The translations under genes were made by a program, and so were the position numbers. Below the pieces are notes generated by a model, which made no database searches, was not told the DNA's origin, and was given only the letters and a program-made list of their open reading frames with translations. Shown piece after piece: positions 1-11,598 of a stretch of 64,000 nucleotides of DNA. The DNA is from Escallonia rubra (taxonomy: Eukaryota > Streptophyta > Magnoliopsida > Escalloniales > Escalloniaceae). How positions within the stretch are numbered: the first letter of the stretch is position 1; each line of letters begins with the position of its first letter. The DNA is taken from positions 62,001 through 126,000 of the forward strand of contig JAVXUO010000983.1 in assembly GCA_033065855.1 (NCBI GenBank). The letters are read 5' to 3'.

Positions 1-1250
1 TAAATTGTTAAAATATTTTAAATTTACTTACCTTTGTAATAATGATTTGGATTCATTCTCTCTCTTTCTCTGTCTCTCTCTTTTGGATTCATTCTTTCCA
101 TTTGTCATAGATTTTAACTTTTATGTCAACATGCCCCACTCAAAAATTTTATTTATATTTTTACAATTTCATTAATTCTTAGATTTTGACAAAAGTAATT
201 ATCTACATATTATTTTTTAATATTAAATCTTTTTTATTGTTTAGGAAAACATGATATTCTGTATCAGTTTTTCTATTAAACTAACATAGTCTCCTTCCTT
301 TTGTTTAATTGCAAGTTTTATATATAGTTTATTCTCCCATTTTTTTGTTCAATCATTTATTATGTAATGTTACTCTTTTTTTTGTGGTCTTAAGTAATAC
401 AACCTCAACACACGAGTTATTATTGGTATTATCATTGCAATTGCTATTAGTTAGGAGAGACTATTTCTATTATTTCACACACTATTTTTCATCCTCATTT
501 GTCACAAAAAATGAATAATTATTACTCAAGTTCATTTCTAACGATAAAAATTGGTAAGAGAACTCCTTTAAAAAGGTAAAAATGATTTTTTGATTATCTT
601 ATTGTTACTACCAATTTTGTAATTGTTATTAAGCATTAAATACGAGATCTCTCAATAAGTATTTTCATAATTGTTTCCGTATGCAACGCACAAGATCAAA
701 ACTAGTGATCGATGAATGCAATGATGTCAGGTGGAGAAAACATAAGTCAGCCTAGACTAACGTGTAGAAGGCTCCTCGCCACTGCCGAATCTGGAAAACA
801 AGAACAATAGTAAAATCCCCAAAGCTCAACCCCAAATTTTGGAATCTGTGCACAACATACATAGATGTTTGTACATTTTGGTTTTAATAAGTAAATCCAT
901 GCCAAGAGTCTCCACTTTCATCTCTATTAGTCTTCGAGGTTTACTTCTGCCAATGTAATGCATGTTCCCCACTAATAGAAGAAAACTTTTCCGACAGCTG
1001 CACAGAGAAAAGATTGAACATAAGAATCGGGCATCCATCTTCCTTTCCTTCGAAGTTCGAAGAGGGGAATGCCTTGTCTTGCCACCTTGCAAGATTGTAG
1101 ATGATGACTGATATAGCCTATAGGAGAGTAGATACCAAATTCCTATAACTAGATTGGAACAGAACTGCAACCACATGTCTCTGTTTTTTTCTTCTTCTTC
1201 TATTTTTCCCTTTTATTTAATTTGATAGAATTAAATCTCCCAAGCTTTGA
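1..1250. other. AT-rich intergenic DNA, no gene recognised
   Basis: AT-rich sequence with a short CT-rich microsatellite around 55-90, where a TTGGATTCATTC motif is repeated on either side. Open frames here are short and low in complexity. The longest, on the minus strand at 826-1176, has no recognisable family and no supporting splice structure. I see no gene. Confidence 0.6.
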
Positions 1251-2132
1251 GCCTTAGCCTAGGTAGCACGGACACGGACACGGTGTCGGTGTCCGACACC
1301 GACGGGGACACCGGACACCGCAATTTTCAAAAAATTAAATTTTGGACACCGTTATTTTTTAATATATTTTTATTTTATATATATCAAATATATTTCACAA
1401 TCTAAAATAATAACTAAGTCAAAAAAATATTTCTGAAATGTTTTGGATAAAATAACTAAGTAAAAAGAAAAAAAAAAGAAAAAAGAAAGAGAGACTTTCT
1501 TTACTTAATAGTAGTACTAATGCAAGAAACATAGGGAGAAAAAATAAAAAGAAAGAAAGAAAGAAATGAGTCAAATGACTATTGACGGAGGAGAAAAAAA
1601 GAAGAAAGGAAGGACTCTGCACTGAAGACAGAGAAAGAAACGACGGGGAATAGAAGAAAAAGGAGAAGGGATGAGGAAGAAGGATCTGTGGGTCAGCGAC
1701 GGCGGCGGAGGAGGACCTCCGGCAACGATCAACTGAGCTCCGGCTACGGCGACTAGATCTGTCGGCCTTGGCTTCTCCGATGACTGGATCTGTTGGCGAC
1801 TGAGCTTCGACGACTGGATCTGTTGGCTACTGAGCTCCGGCGACAGCTCCGAGTCGGTAATGGCTCAGAAGGGCACCTGTGAGGTGAGGGAGAAGGAATC
1901 GGCCGTGAGGTAAGAGAAGCAAATGGTCCGACACTGCTCCACGCCGTGTCCGACACTCCTCAGTGAAGTGTCCGACACGGTGTTGGAAAATAATAAAAAA
2001 AAAATTCCCGACACCGATCGGCGGTGTCCGACACGTGTCGGGAGGTGTCCGGAGGGTACCGGAGTGTCCGTCCGTTTGGGACACCAAACCTCCACCTAAG
2101 ATAGGTGTCCGTGCTTCAGAGGCCTTAGCCTA
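1251..2132. mobile_element. Non-autonomous Mutator-like element (860 bp) with 11-bp target duplication
   Basis: The element runs from 1262 to 2121. It is flanked by an identical 11-bp direct repeat, GCCTTAGCCTA, at 1251-1261 and 2122-2132. The ends share an inverted AGCACGGACAC motif, and both subterminal regions are rich in GGACAC / GTGTCC repeats. A target duplication of 9-11 bp fits Mutator-like elements. The interior is A-rich, then GC-rich, and encodes no transposase, so it must have been moved in trans. The duplicated locus B keeps the matching site unoccupied (15939-15949, GCCTCAGCCCA), so the insertion came after the GH81 duplication or hit only copy A. The superfamily call rests on target-duplication length and end structure. 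Confidence 0.72.
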
Positions 2133-3670
2133 CTTCTATGGGCTGCGAGCACAGAAATTACAGATGATACAAATTTCAGGCTCAAACTAGAGTTGATTCA
2201 GGCCTAACCGAACCCAAGGGTAAAGGGTGGCTCTAATGGCGTTTCTATATGGCTAATGACTTTTCTTGTATGCATAAGGACAAGGACAAATAATAACTTT
2301 GGACTCGGCATTCATTTGGTGTATTCTAACGGTTAAGTGATTGGTATTATAGTCCGTATAGCTTTCTTATTTTAGTTGCTGCTTGACGGTCGTAATATTG
2401 GTAAGAAAAAACAAAGTAAATACTTTGAACGTAAACATTATCACCAGCTATGCAAAAACGGAACCTTGATTTATAGTTGCTAAATGGAGGATTAGAAGAC
2501 ATACACAGCTGAGTTATCCACCATGACTCCAACCTCAGCATTTTGTGCTCGGTTTTCTCGTGTAATTAGTGTCATGTCATACTTCCAGCTGTAATATTGT
2601 GTTGCCTTTACCCATGTCCTTTGATTGTCGTCTTCATCCTCTGCCTTGCATATTTAAGTGTGGATTCTTGCATGATGCATGTGCCTTTTTTACAGTTAGT
2701 GACATTGTGCTTGCTAATAAGTAAATAGTAATCAAGGTTATGACAATTCCGCATCCCCCTCAATCCTTTCTTGCGTAGAGGTATGAAATCAATCGGTAGA
2801 ACGAATTTTTCATTATAAACTGACATGCGATAAAAAAAAAAAAAAAATTTGTTTCTTGTTGGTTGTTATTGTATAGTAGATCAATGCGACAATTTAGTGG
2901 TACAAGATCTTTTTTGTAAATGTCACATGTTTGAGTTTTATGCATGCCGCTTAGAATAATAAACTTGTATTATGTGGCAAGAGAAAAAAGTCAAAAGCTA
3001 AACTCCTCAAACGTTGATTTTTGTCTGCTAGCAATTTTTCTTGCAGAATATACATTGACCTAAAAACATACTAATTGTTTAACTTGTGATTAGATAATTT
3101 TTTCATGTGGAATCGCTAGTACATTTTCCGTGTGGAGATGGCTAATTACACTTTTTGCTTGAATAAAGTACATAAATTATTTAATTTTGTTGATGATTTA
3201 CTATTTACTTGAACGACAAAGTCTCATAGGCGCATGAAGATATCTTCGGAGACACGAGAACACGGATACTAGATCCCTTGCTTATCCTTTGCCTCAAGCA
3301 TCTCGTTTATATGGCCAATCAAGCATTCCAGAACCCCACTTCCATGCCTTCCTTGAGGCACCCTGTTGCCCAAATCAAACCTTCATCATTCCATCAACTT
3401 TACTTCCAATCCAACATCCATCTTCCTTCCTGCCCAATCCCCCATTTTCTCAGCAGTTCCTCTCAGCCAAGTCCCCTTCTCATTTTCCTCTCTCTTCCCC
3501 CTTGTCAGCCGCCCCTCCATTAAACTAGTCAAACTCTCTCTCTTTCTTCCATCATTCCCTCCACCTAATCCAATCCAACAGACTCATTCAACCGTTTCAA
3601 CGCCTGTGTTGCCTCGTGTAATCAACAGTCACATTGTAACCAAAACAAAAATCAACAGTCGCATCCAACC
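2133..3670 (+). other. Upstream region of GH81 copy A
   Basis: Non-coding DNA upstream of the copy A glucanase gene. The distal part contains about 600 bases with no counterpart in copy B. The last 400 bases are C/T-rich and match the region just upstream of copy B closely, so they are probably the shared promoter and 5' leader. Short open frames at 3278-3677 are proline- and serine-rich readings of this leader and I do not regard them as genes. No reliable TATA position was assigned. Confidence 0.55.
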
Positions 3671-5860
3671 ATGGTGAAGAAAATCATAAGAAAGGTCAAA
3701 ACGCTAGTCACCAAGCCATTCAAGAAACCCCAAAGGAGACCATATAAACCCCCATCACCACCTCCCTCTCCTCCAAAATCACCCACCATGCAACCGGCAT
3801 CACCTCCTCAAGCACAGGCCTTACCCACCCACCCTTACCTCTTCCCCCAAACCCAATCCACGGTCTTGCCCGACCCGTCCCGCTTCTTCTCCCCTGACCT
3901 CCTCTCGAACCCTCTGCCCACAAACTCTTTCTTCCAAAACTTTGTCCTCAAAAATGGCGACCAGCCCGAATACATCCACCCGTACATAGTCAAATCAGCT
4001 CTCTCCTCACTTTCCATCTGTTACCCATCTCTCTTCTCCAACTCGAGCTTCACGTACCAGATTTTCAACCCGGATCTCACCATCTCATCGTTGAATAACC
4101 CGAATCCGAATTCAACCCATATAATATCTTCATTCAGTGATCTCAGCATAACGTTGGATCTTCCTTCTAGCAACCTTAGATTCTTTCTGGTCCGAGGAAG
4201 CCCATTCTTAACATGTGTTGTCTCCAATGGGGTGCCACTTTCAATCTCAACCATTCACGCCATTCTTGATTTGTCTCCCAATTGCTCTGGCACTAAGCAC
4301 ACTATTAAGCTTAGCAATAACCAAACATGGGTTTTGTATTCTTCTTCACCAATTAATCTCCATCATGAAATTTCTAACATAACTTCTGATGGGTTTTCTG
4401 GCGTAATCCGGATTGCCATCTTGCCAGACACGGATCCCAGGCATGAAGTGGTTCTTGACCGGTTCAGTTCTTGTTATCCAGTTTCAGGTGATGCAATTCT
4501 TAGTAAGCCATTTAGTGTGGAGTATAAATGGGAGAAAAGAGGGTGGGGTGATTTGCTGATGCTTGCTCACCCTCTTCACCTTCAGCTTCTTTCTGGTAAT
4601 GATTGCTCTTTTAAAGTTTTGGAGGATTTTAAGTACAAGAGTATTGATGGTGAACTTGTGGGTGTTGTTGGAGACTCTTGGGTGTTGAAAAGTGACCCCG
4701 TTTCTGTAACTTGGCATTCAGTTAGAAATGTAAAAGAGGAATCATATGATGAGATATCTAATGCAGTAAGGAAAGATGTTGAGGATTTGAATTTGACAGC
4801 GATTTCTACCACATCATCTTATTTTTACGGGAAACTGATTGCTAGGGCCGCTAGGCTGGCATTGATAGCTGAAGAAGTGTATTGCTCCGAGGTGATTCCG
4901 GTTATCCGCAAATTCTTGAAAGATTCTATTGAACCATGGTTAGATGGGACTTTTGGGAGCAATGGGTTTCTGTATGATAAGAAATGGGGTGGGATAGTGA
5001 GTAAACAGGGGACAGTGGATTCCGGGGCTGATTTTGGGTTTGGGGTGTATAATGATCACCATTATCATTTGGGATACTTTCTTTATGCAATTTCAGTGCT
5101 TACTAAGATAGACCCTGCATGGGGGAAGAAGTATAAGCCACAAGCTTATTCACTTATGGCAGATTTTATGAACTTGGGAAGGGGTGGGAAGTCTGTCTAT
5201 CCTCGTCTGAGGTGTTTTGACCTGTGGAAATTGCACTCTTGGGCCGGAGGGTTAACTGAATTTGCTGATGGGAGGAATCAGGAGAGTACAAGTGAAGCTG
5301 TGAATGCATACTATTCGGCTGCTTTGATGGGGTTGGCCTATGGGGACACCCATCTTGTTGCCATTGGATCCACGCTTACCGCTATGGAGATTCATTCAGC
5401 CAAAACTTGGTGGCATGTGAGGGAGGGGGACAAAATGTATGCTGAGGATTTCACCAGGGAGAACAGGGTGGTGGGTGTTTTGTGGGCTAACAAGAGGGAC
5501 AGTGGACTTTGGTTTGCTCCACCTGACTGGAAGGAGTGCAGGCTCGGAATTCAGGTTCTACCTTTACTGCCAATCACTGAGGCTTTATTTTCTGATGTTG
5601 GGTTTGCTAGAGAGCTTGTAAAGTGGACATTGCCGGCTTTGGAAAGGGAAGGGGTTGGAGAAGGGTGGAAGGGATTTGTATATGCCTTGGAAGGGATCTA
5701 TGACCATGAATGTGCTTTGAATAAGATAAGGAACTTGAATGGCTTTGATGATGGGAACTCGCTTTCAAATCTTTTATGGTGGATACATAGTAGAGGTGAG
5801 GAAGAATGGGGATGTGAGGGAGGAGGGAAACTCTGCTGGTATGGTCACTATTGTCATTAA
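3671..5860 (+). CDS. GH81 endo-1,3-beta-glucanase (copy A, intact)
   Basis: Glycosyl hydrolase family 81 enzyme, which cleaves internal beta-1,3 bonds in glucans. Plant members are related to the soybean glucan elicitor-binding protein, which releases and binds oomycete wall glucan. The single-exon frame gives 729 residues. The start ATG lies in a good context (CCATGG). The N-terminus is a lysine-rich segment (residues 2-20) followed by a proline-rich stretch to about residue 45. The beta-sandwich part follows (PTNSFFQNFVL near residue 82), then the (alpha/alpha)6 catalytic part. Catalytic-type motifs are NDHHYHLGYF (Asp462) and NQESTSEAVNAYYSAA (Glu538, Glu542), the acidic positions expected for GH81. 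No signal peptide is evident. It is one of two tandem copies, and this one retains the normal N-terminus. Family call is firm; substrate is inferred. Confidence 0.95.
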   Translation: MVKKIIRKVKTLVTKPFKKPQRRPYKPPSPPPSPPKSPTMQPASPPQAQALPTHPYLFPQTQSTVLPDPSRFFSPDLLSNPLPTNSFFQNFVLKNGDQPEYIHPYIVKSALSSLSICYPSLFSNSSFTYQIFNPDLTISSLNNPNPNSTHIISSFSDLSITLDLPSSNLRFFLVRGSPFLTCVVSNGVPLSISTIHAILDLSPNCSGTKHTIKLSNNQTWVLYSSSPINLHHEISNITSDGFSGVIRIAILPDTDPRHEVVLDRFSSCYPVSGDAILSKPFSVEYKWEKRGWGDLLMLAHPLHLQLLSGNDCSFKVLEDFKYKSIDGELVGVVGDSWVLKSDPVSVTWHSVRNVKEESYDEISNAVRKDVEDLNLTAISTTSSYFYGKLIARAARLALIAEEVYCSEVIPVIRKFLKDSIEPWLDGTFGSNGFLYDKKWGGIVSKQGTVDSGADFGFGVYNDHHYHLGYFLYAISVLTKIDPAWGKKYKPQAYSLMADFMNLGRGGKSVYPRLRCFDLWKLHSWAGGLTEFADGRNQESTSEAVNAYYSAALMGLAYGDTHLVAIGSTLTAMEIHSAKTWWHVREGDKMYAEDFTRENRVVGVLWANKRDSGLWFAPPDWKECRLGIQVLPLLPITEALFSDVGFARELVKWTLPALEREGVGEGWKGFVYALEGIYDHECALNKIRNLNGFDDGNSLSNLLWWIHSRGEEEWGCEGGGKLCWYGHYCH

Positions 5861-7719
5861 TTCATCACTGGGGAGGAGTTGTATAAGAGGTTTGGTGCGA
5901 TTTGATTATATATAGCGTCATGTTGTGTGCTGTAGAGGATATATATATGTTATACATATGGTTTCTTTTTATGAGTTTTATTCATTTCGAACAAGCACTT
6001 GCTGGCTTTATGGCTTTTGCTCATCTGCACTTGTTATACAGCATACAGCACTTTGGTATGAATGTGTGGTTGACGGTTTTCTAACTCAATATAGCTGCTC
6101 AGACTTTAAGCATGTAAGGTATGAGATTGCATGCCATCGTTTTAGAAGAAATATGGCTGAGGTAGTTTATTTGACGGTATCACCGATCAGCTGTAGAAAT
6201 ATGTTGACATTATCTTCTTCGGAACATGGTACACGGCCTCAAGGCTCCATTTGGATAAATTCATGGATGTAAAATGAGTAACTTGGACGAATATAGATAA
6301 ATTGCGAGGTGCAGGAAACAAGAGTTTTAATAAGCTTCTGCTCACGTAGTAAAATTATAGAGAAGTATAGAGCAGGAGATGAATGATAACACCTTCCATT
6401 TGGATCCTCATACACTGAGAAGGTGTAGCTCTTGTCAGGTGGAGAAATTTTTTGGGCAGGATTGCGCCAAATGTCGTTTGCTGTTGCGTTGAGAAGAAAA
6501 ATCGTTCGTTTGTTCTTCGTCTATATCATGTTGATGTGCAGATGAGGGTGCAAAGAAAACTTATGAGCCTAGGCGCGTTGTTGCTTCGATCTGTTGGTTT
6601 TGCAATATGTTCTCACATCTAGCAAGACAATGAAGGAAGTACATCATGTTCATGTGTACGAATGCTGATCAAACTTTGTGATTTTTTTATGCCAAGTTAT
6701 TTGGTCAAATTATAGGTGAAGTGACATCGGCTTTTCTATATGGTAATGGTTTATGCGTAAAGAAGTTACACACACACAGACACTAGTAAAGATCACGTGA
6801 TTTGCTCGTTATATAGTGAATCAAAATAAAAATATTCTAAACATTGGTGAAAACACAATTCAAATTACTTAATATGGATATATATTAAACATTATCAAAG
6901 ACTCGAAGTATGAAAAGTTCATTGCACAAAATCTTATCCTACTTTCAAATATGACTTGTTAATGTCAATTATCATCAACATTTGTCACTTATTATCATAG
7001 TAATTTCTTTTGTTACATTAAATTGTTACTAAAGAGAATCATGATGTTCCATATTGTATCTTGTTGTCTAAGATGCACTGATATTGCAATCAGTTTTAAA
7101 CATCTTCCGCAAATATTTAATCTTACGAGTCACTACAAGTTTAACATTTTAGTAATGAAAGTGAAGAAAGTGTTTTAGAGACAATTAATGTCAAGTGTAT
7201 ATATTGGAGTTGTCCATTTTCTTGTAATATATTTCTATGACATGTATATATGTCAAGAAAGTGAAACTGAGAAGAAGTTAGAAATATAAGTAAGTGATAG
7301 AAAGGAAAGTTCAAAAATTAACCTAAAAGTGATTGTCACCAAAAGTAGAAAGTGTCCAACGGAAAAAAGTTATGAGTAATAATTGTACAAAGGACTTAGA
7401 TCTTAAATGTTGCACATTTAAAATTAAGAATCAAATGAACTCAAGTGATCTAGCAGAGCATATATAAAAACTCAACTGCTTAGGCAACAAATCTAGTAGG
7501 TGTAGCTTCCAAGGATTTTTCTAAAATTTTCTAATCATGCAATTTTAGAAGTTTAACCCTTTTTCCCGCAAGCATAACCACTAAAACTCGCAATATCATC
7601 GGTTAGAACTTTCGATATCATTTATTATCCATCTTGTTTTTTTCTATACAGTGATAACAATTTCTTGTTGGGGTCCAGAATAGCCCTGCAGTTAATTTTC
7701 TTTTGGTAATGATCTATGC
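5861..7719. other. Downstream flank of GH81 copy A, then AT-rich spacer
   Basis: The first 900 bases (to about 6768) belong to the duplicated unit and probably include the 3' UTR. The remainder is AT-rich with no recognisable gene, RNA or element. Small open frames around 5902-6272 sit in the duplicated 3' flank and are not conserved as coding sequence between the copies. Confidence 0.55.
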
Positions 7720-8989
7720 TATATATAAGGGTTAATTACTCACGGTACCCCTGAGATTTACCTTATATTATACACGGACCCCACTATCTTTGAAAATTAC
7801 ACTCCGCTCCAAAAATCTAGATTTCTTTGACGGTGTTAACGACTGGTCATAAAAAGACGTTTTTGCCCTCTCTTTTTTTGCTCATATTCTTGAGAATTTT
7901 CCCTATATTCTTCTATTTTCTCCTTTATATTCCAAGAAAACCACAGGATGCCCAACCATCTCCCAGTTCAACCTCACCTCCGCCGGACCCGTTTGCTCCG
8001 CCGAAGCAGGGCCGTGGACGGCCGCCCAAGGCCAAGGATCTGTCGTCTCTTGAAGCGGCTGCCTCCGCCGGGCCCACACGCCGTCACCGGCAGCCAAATC
8101 CAGCCGCACCTTTCACCGAGCAGCATCGCGCCACACATCCACTACCACCGTGCCGTGATCAAAGCACCGCCCATCACCATCTCCAAGCCGCATGCAATCG
8201 CTACTGCCGGCATTGTATCCGGTCTTCGATGGTCGATTCCGACCGGTGCCACCAGCAAGCAAACAACAGGAAAAACCCTTGACAGCCCCGGTAGAAATTT
8301 CGGCTACGGATCCCCAACCAATGAAATTCCAGCGATGTCGAGGCAGCCACCATCCACACTATCAAGTTCTATCATAAACTGCCACACCTTCTTCTCTGTA
8401 GCAGGGATGAAGCGAACGCAGACCATCTTCGCCTTCACCCCTCCCTCTTCTCTGCCGTCGAGGAGATCGTTTCCTTTTCCTTTTCCTTTTCCTTTACCGA
8501 TCTCGATTTCCCCGATCGCAACCGCAACCAACCCCACATGCCGTCCACCAATACCGGCCTGAAAACATCCACTCAAACGCCGCAACCAACATCGCACAAA
8601 CACTGGCCGATCCTAATCTCATCCCTGCAACCAACACCGCATAAACGCCGCAACCAACACGGCACAAATGCCACAACCAACACTGCACAAACGCAGACCC
8701 AAATGGGTCTGTAAAGGGGAAAGATAACGAAGAAGAAGAAGAAAAATCTTAAAAGGCAAGGGGGATATTTATTCAAGAAATGGAGGGCAGTTTGGGGATG
8801 AAAAATTCAAAAAAGTAAGATGTCAGATAATCTTTAGACGGAGTTAGGGTCTCCGTCAATTTTGTGGGGCTTCGTGAAATGCGGGTACAAACCTGGGGGA
8901 GCGGAGTATAATTTTCAAAAGATAAGGGGGTCCGTGTATAATTTAGGGTAAACCTCGAGAGTGCCGTGAGTAATTAAGCCTATATATAA
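7720..8989. mobile_element. Mutator-like element (1252 bp) with ~85-bp terminal inverted repeats
   Basis: The element spans 7729-8980. It is bounded by a perfect 9-bp target duplication, TATATATAA, at 7720-7728 and 8981-8989. The ends are long inverted repeats. The left starts GGGTTAATTACTCACGG and the reverse complement of the right starts GGCTTAATTACTCACGG. Similarity continues for about 85 bases, through TTATACACGGACCCC and GAAAATTA(C/T)ACTCCGCTCC. The TIR length and 9-bp duplication are typical of Mutator-like elements. No transposase is present. The interior is GC-rich and unlike its AT-rich surroundings, so it could be captured host sequence (a Pack-MULE). Confidence 0.88.
7948..8562 (+). 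other. GC-rich interior of the Mutator-like element, possible captured gene fragment
   Basis: Overlapping open frames run through the interior of the element. One frame (7827-8282) contains a PPKQGRGRPPKAKD stretch. This resembles an AT-hook, the DNA-binding motif of plant HMGA-type proteins, within a proline-rich context. No complete domain follows and the frames look arbitrary. A captured host exon is one explanation and GC-rich low-complexity sequence is another. I do not call a functional gene. Confidence 0.3.
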
Positions 8990-11598
8990 TCATTTTCATG
9001 TGTTTCTTATCTGAAGATTAAAGTACTGAGCAAGTATTTTTTTCAATTTTTTCTAGCTTAAGTACTAAATTTAGAGTACCACCTAAAACTATACTTAAGT
9101 TAATGCTACCTGCTTTTTTTTACTTAAAAAATCTGTAATGTAATTTAAGTTTCTCTTGAAAGTGTATTTTTACCTAATATGACCTTGTTTATCTTAGTGG
9201 TACAATAAGGCTATTAATTTAGTTGTGCACGTAATGTAGCATATATTTGATGTAAGACTTTTATTTTTAACACATATCTATATTATAATACCACACCTAA
9301 TCATCTAAAAAGTCAATTTTATGTTTTTTTGTGGGTGTCCTTTTGAAATGTATACTACAAAATAAATGTGTGAAGTTGATATAAGATAATGGTAATGAAT
9401 GAAGTAATTTCAATAATGTTCACAAACCTAAATTTTTCGGCCTATATACCTACGCATTATATTTATAATATAAATACAAACTAAACAAAAGTTCATCAAG
9501 AATAATTTCTAAGCAGATTATTCATCGGATAATAAGTCTCTTCTTATAATTGAGTTGCTTACTATTATCCTCTTGTTCCTCTTTGCTCTATTACAACATT
9601 GCTTCTGTTCATCATTAACAATGTAACTCTTCCTTTTTATAAGACTGTCAAAGCCTTGCCTCAATTCTTAAGTGTAAGGTGAAATATACTCTTGCAGGTG
9701 AAAGTACAAGTGACTATTCGTATGTGAATATATTCAATATGTATTACTAAGATATCTCACCTCTTTAAGATAACATCCTATTTATATGTCTTCGAATAGA
9801 GAATATTGTAAATAAGCTATATAGAAAGAGATACATGATAACAATTAGCAATTGGAAATACAAGCAAGTCCACTAAAGTGAAAAAACTATTAATTAAGCG
9901 AGTGAAGTAGAAATGTCAAAAACATTAGAAATTGGTTACAAATGAATTAACTGCAAAATTGTTAAGAAGAATGTGCTACCGCCGGCTTCAAAACCTTTGC
10001 ATCAAACCATTCTTCTTTCCGGTGACAATAATTATGCATTGTGCACCAATGACATCACCCTAAGAAGAGGGAAGTAAACATCCACAATGGCTACAATCTT
10101 CTTCTTTTTTGCCATTAAATTTATGACGGAAGAATACTCACAGAGTATTAACAATCACTATTACGGCTAGACCTTGATATTTCTATGTTCTTTTACAAAG
10201 AGCCCATTGCACTCGCCTTTCCTTTGAACATGATCAAGTTTGACTTGTAAGTTTTCTTTCTTTCTTTCCACTGAATACTTAAAACGCATGCAAGTACTCC
10301 ATAGCATTGTAGTTGCGAGTGTCATCCCTTGACCATGCTAACACATACAAAGAACTCTATAACACTATAGGCATACTTGTAAAGTTATATTATTCATGAG
10401 TACGAATGTTTTGCTATTGTTACATATGTGGCCGATAATTTAGCAAAAAAAGAAATATTTTTATCCGGACTATTTTATGAAGATTCCTGATTTCCTTGGT
10501 TGTCCATAAAGACATTGCAGTTGCACTAGCGTTCTTTGTGACAATTATTCTTATCAATGAAAAAAAGAAGTAGAACATGCTATTCAGCCTTATACTTGAT
10601 CCTTGAAGAGATAGTTAGAGTTACTTCCACAGAAGAAGGAGACCGGGGGGGAGAGAGGGAGGGAGGGAGGGAGAGAGAGAGAGAGAGAGTCGTCACTATT
10701 CTCACTATTTTACGATCTTTGCTATCAAATTTTGTAACCAATAACTAAGTACTTGAAATAAAGTTATGTATCTACTTTAGTTATTAACAAAGAGAGATAT
10801 TGGTACACTATTATTGAAATAAGACTTTTTTAGCTATAAAATTAAATTTCCAAGTGTAAATTAATATATACAAGCATCCTATGTATGATTCCTGCAATTA
10901 AGGTATGAATACTCTTGTCAACACATCTAAAAATGGTCAAATCAACACAACAACACTTCGTGAAAAAGGCAAATACTTAGTACTTAAAAAGCTTCTTTAC
11001 CTACGATATTTTTGTAAAAAATCTAAAAAAGCATGCTTAGTATCATTACAATATTTGGATATTTAATAAGATATTTTCTCTGTTTGTTTTGCAGTTGTTC
11101 TCGAGAAAAAGCAAAATATATCCACACTCAACTTTTTCCTATAAAAACTCCAACTTTTGTGACCGAAGGATATTAAGTGATCTTTCTAAGCTGCTGCCTT
11201 ACAAAAGGTATCATTAAAAATAAACATCAGACCTTTTATAATCCCCATGATTGTGCGCGTCTCATAAACATTAGTATCGGATCACCCCTTCATTTCCCCC
11301 TCCTATTCACCTAATCTCACCAAAAACCTCATAAAGGGTCTCTCTTACACCCAACAAAATCCCCAAGTGCCCGGCTTCACAAAAATGGGTCTCGAGGTAA
11401 ACGTAGAAAAGCCTGACACACGTCAAGCTGGCATAGGCAATAGAAGTACTAAATTGTTGATTAATTCTACTCACGTTGATCCATCACAAGATAAAGAGAC
11501 CCATCATTCAAAACCAACATGATTGAAAGATTCGACTCTTAAACTTCTACGACCCTTCTACCACCCAAAGATACATCGGTCTCCTACCGAATCATGTC
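8990..11598. other. AT-rich spacer without recognisable genes
   Basis: Long AT-rich intergenic DNA. A purine-rich microsatellite lies at about 10651-10689. The last 300 bases (about 11280-11598) are less AT-rich and contain one short frame beginning ATGGGTCTCGAGG near 11384 that stops after about 45 codons. It could be an old retroelement leader, but I recognise nothing specific. Confidence 0.5.
10651..10689 (+). repeat. GA/GGGA microsatellite
   Basis: A run of GAGAGAGGGAGGGAGGGAGG followed by (GA)n within AT-rich spacer. Simple-sequence repeat with no adjacent gene. Confidence 0.9.

Larger units (their letters stand above)
2122..6768 (+). repeat. Segmental duplication, copy A (GH81 locus)
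   Basis: This segment aligns with 15939-20328. Matching landmarks include the TATGGGCTGCGAGCAC region near 2137, the GTTTGAGTTTTATGCAT region near 2930, the whole GH81 coding region, and a downstream tail ending at TAAAGAAGTTA (about 6758-6768). The two units lie in direct orientation about 13.8 kb apart. Copy A has roughly 600 bases more than copy B in its distal upstream part (about 2300-2900). It lacks about 225 bases that copy B has just after the stop codon. Confidence 0.85.

Noticed and set aside
826..1176. 116-residue minus-strand open frame
   Set aside because: No recognisable family, no splice or promoter support, unusual Cys/Ser-rich composition; most likely chance.
2885..2945. Possible tRNA-derived SINE (TAGTGGTACAAG ... 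CATGTTTGAG), also at 16225-16285
   Set aside because: A-box and B-box matches are poor and no 3' tail or target duplication is seen; the second copy is explained by the segmental duplication.
3278..3677. Overlapping Pro/Ser-rich frames before GH81 copy A (and 16570-17002 before copy B)
   Set aside because: They read through the C/T-rich leader, differ between the two copies and have no domain.
7827..8562. Two long overlapping plus-strand frames treated as genes
   Set aside because: They lie inside the Mutator-like element, overlap in different frames and lack a complete domain; kept only as a possible captured fragment.
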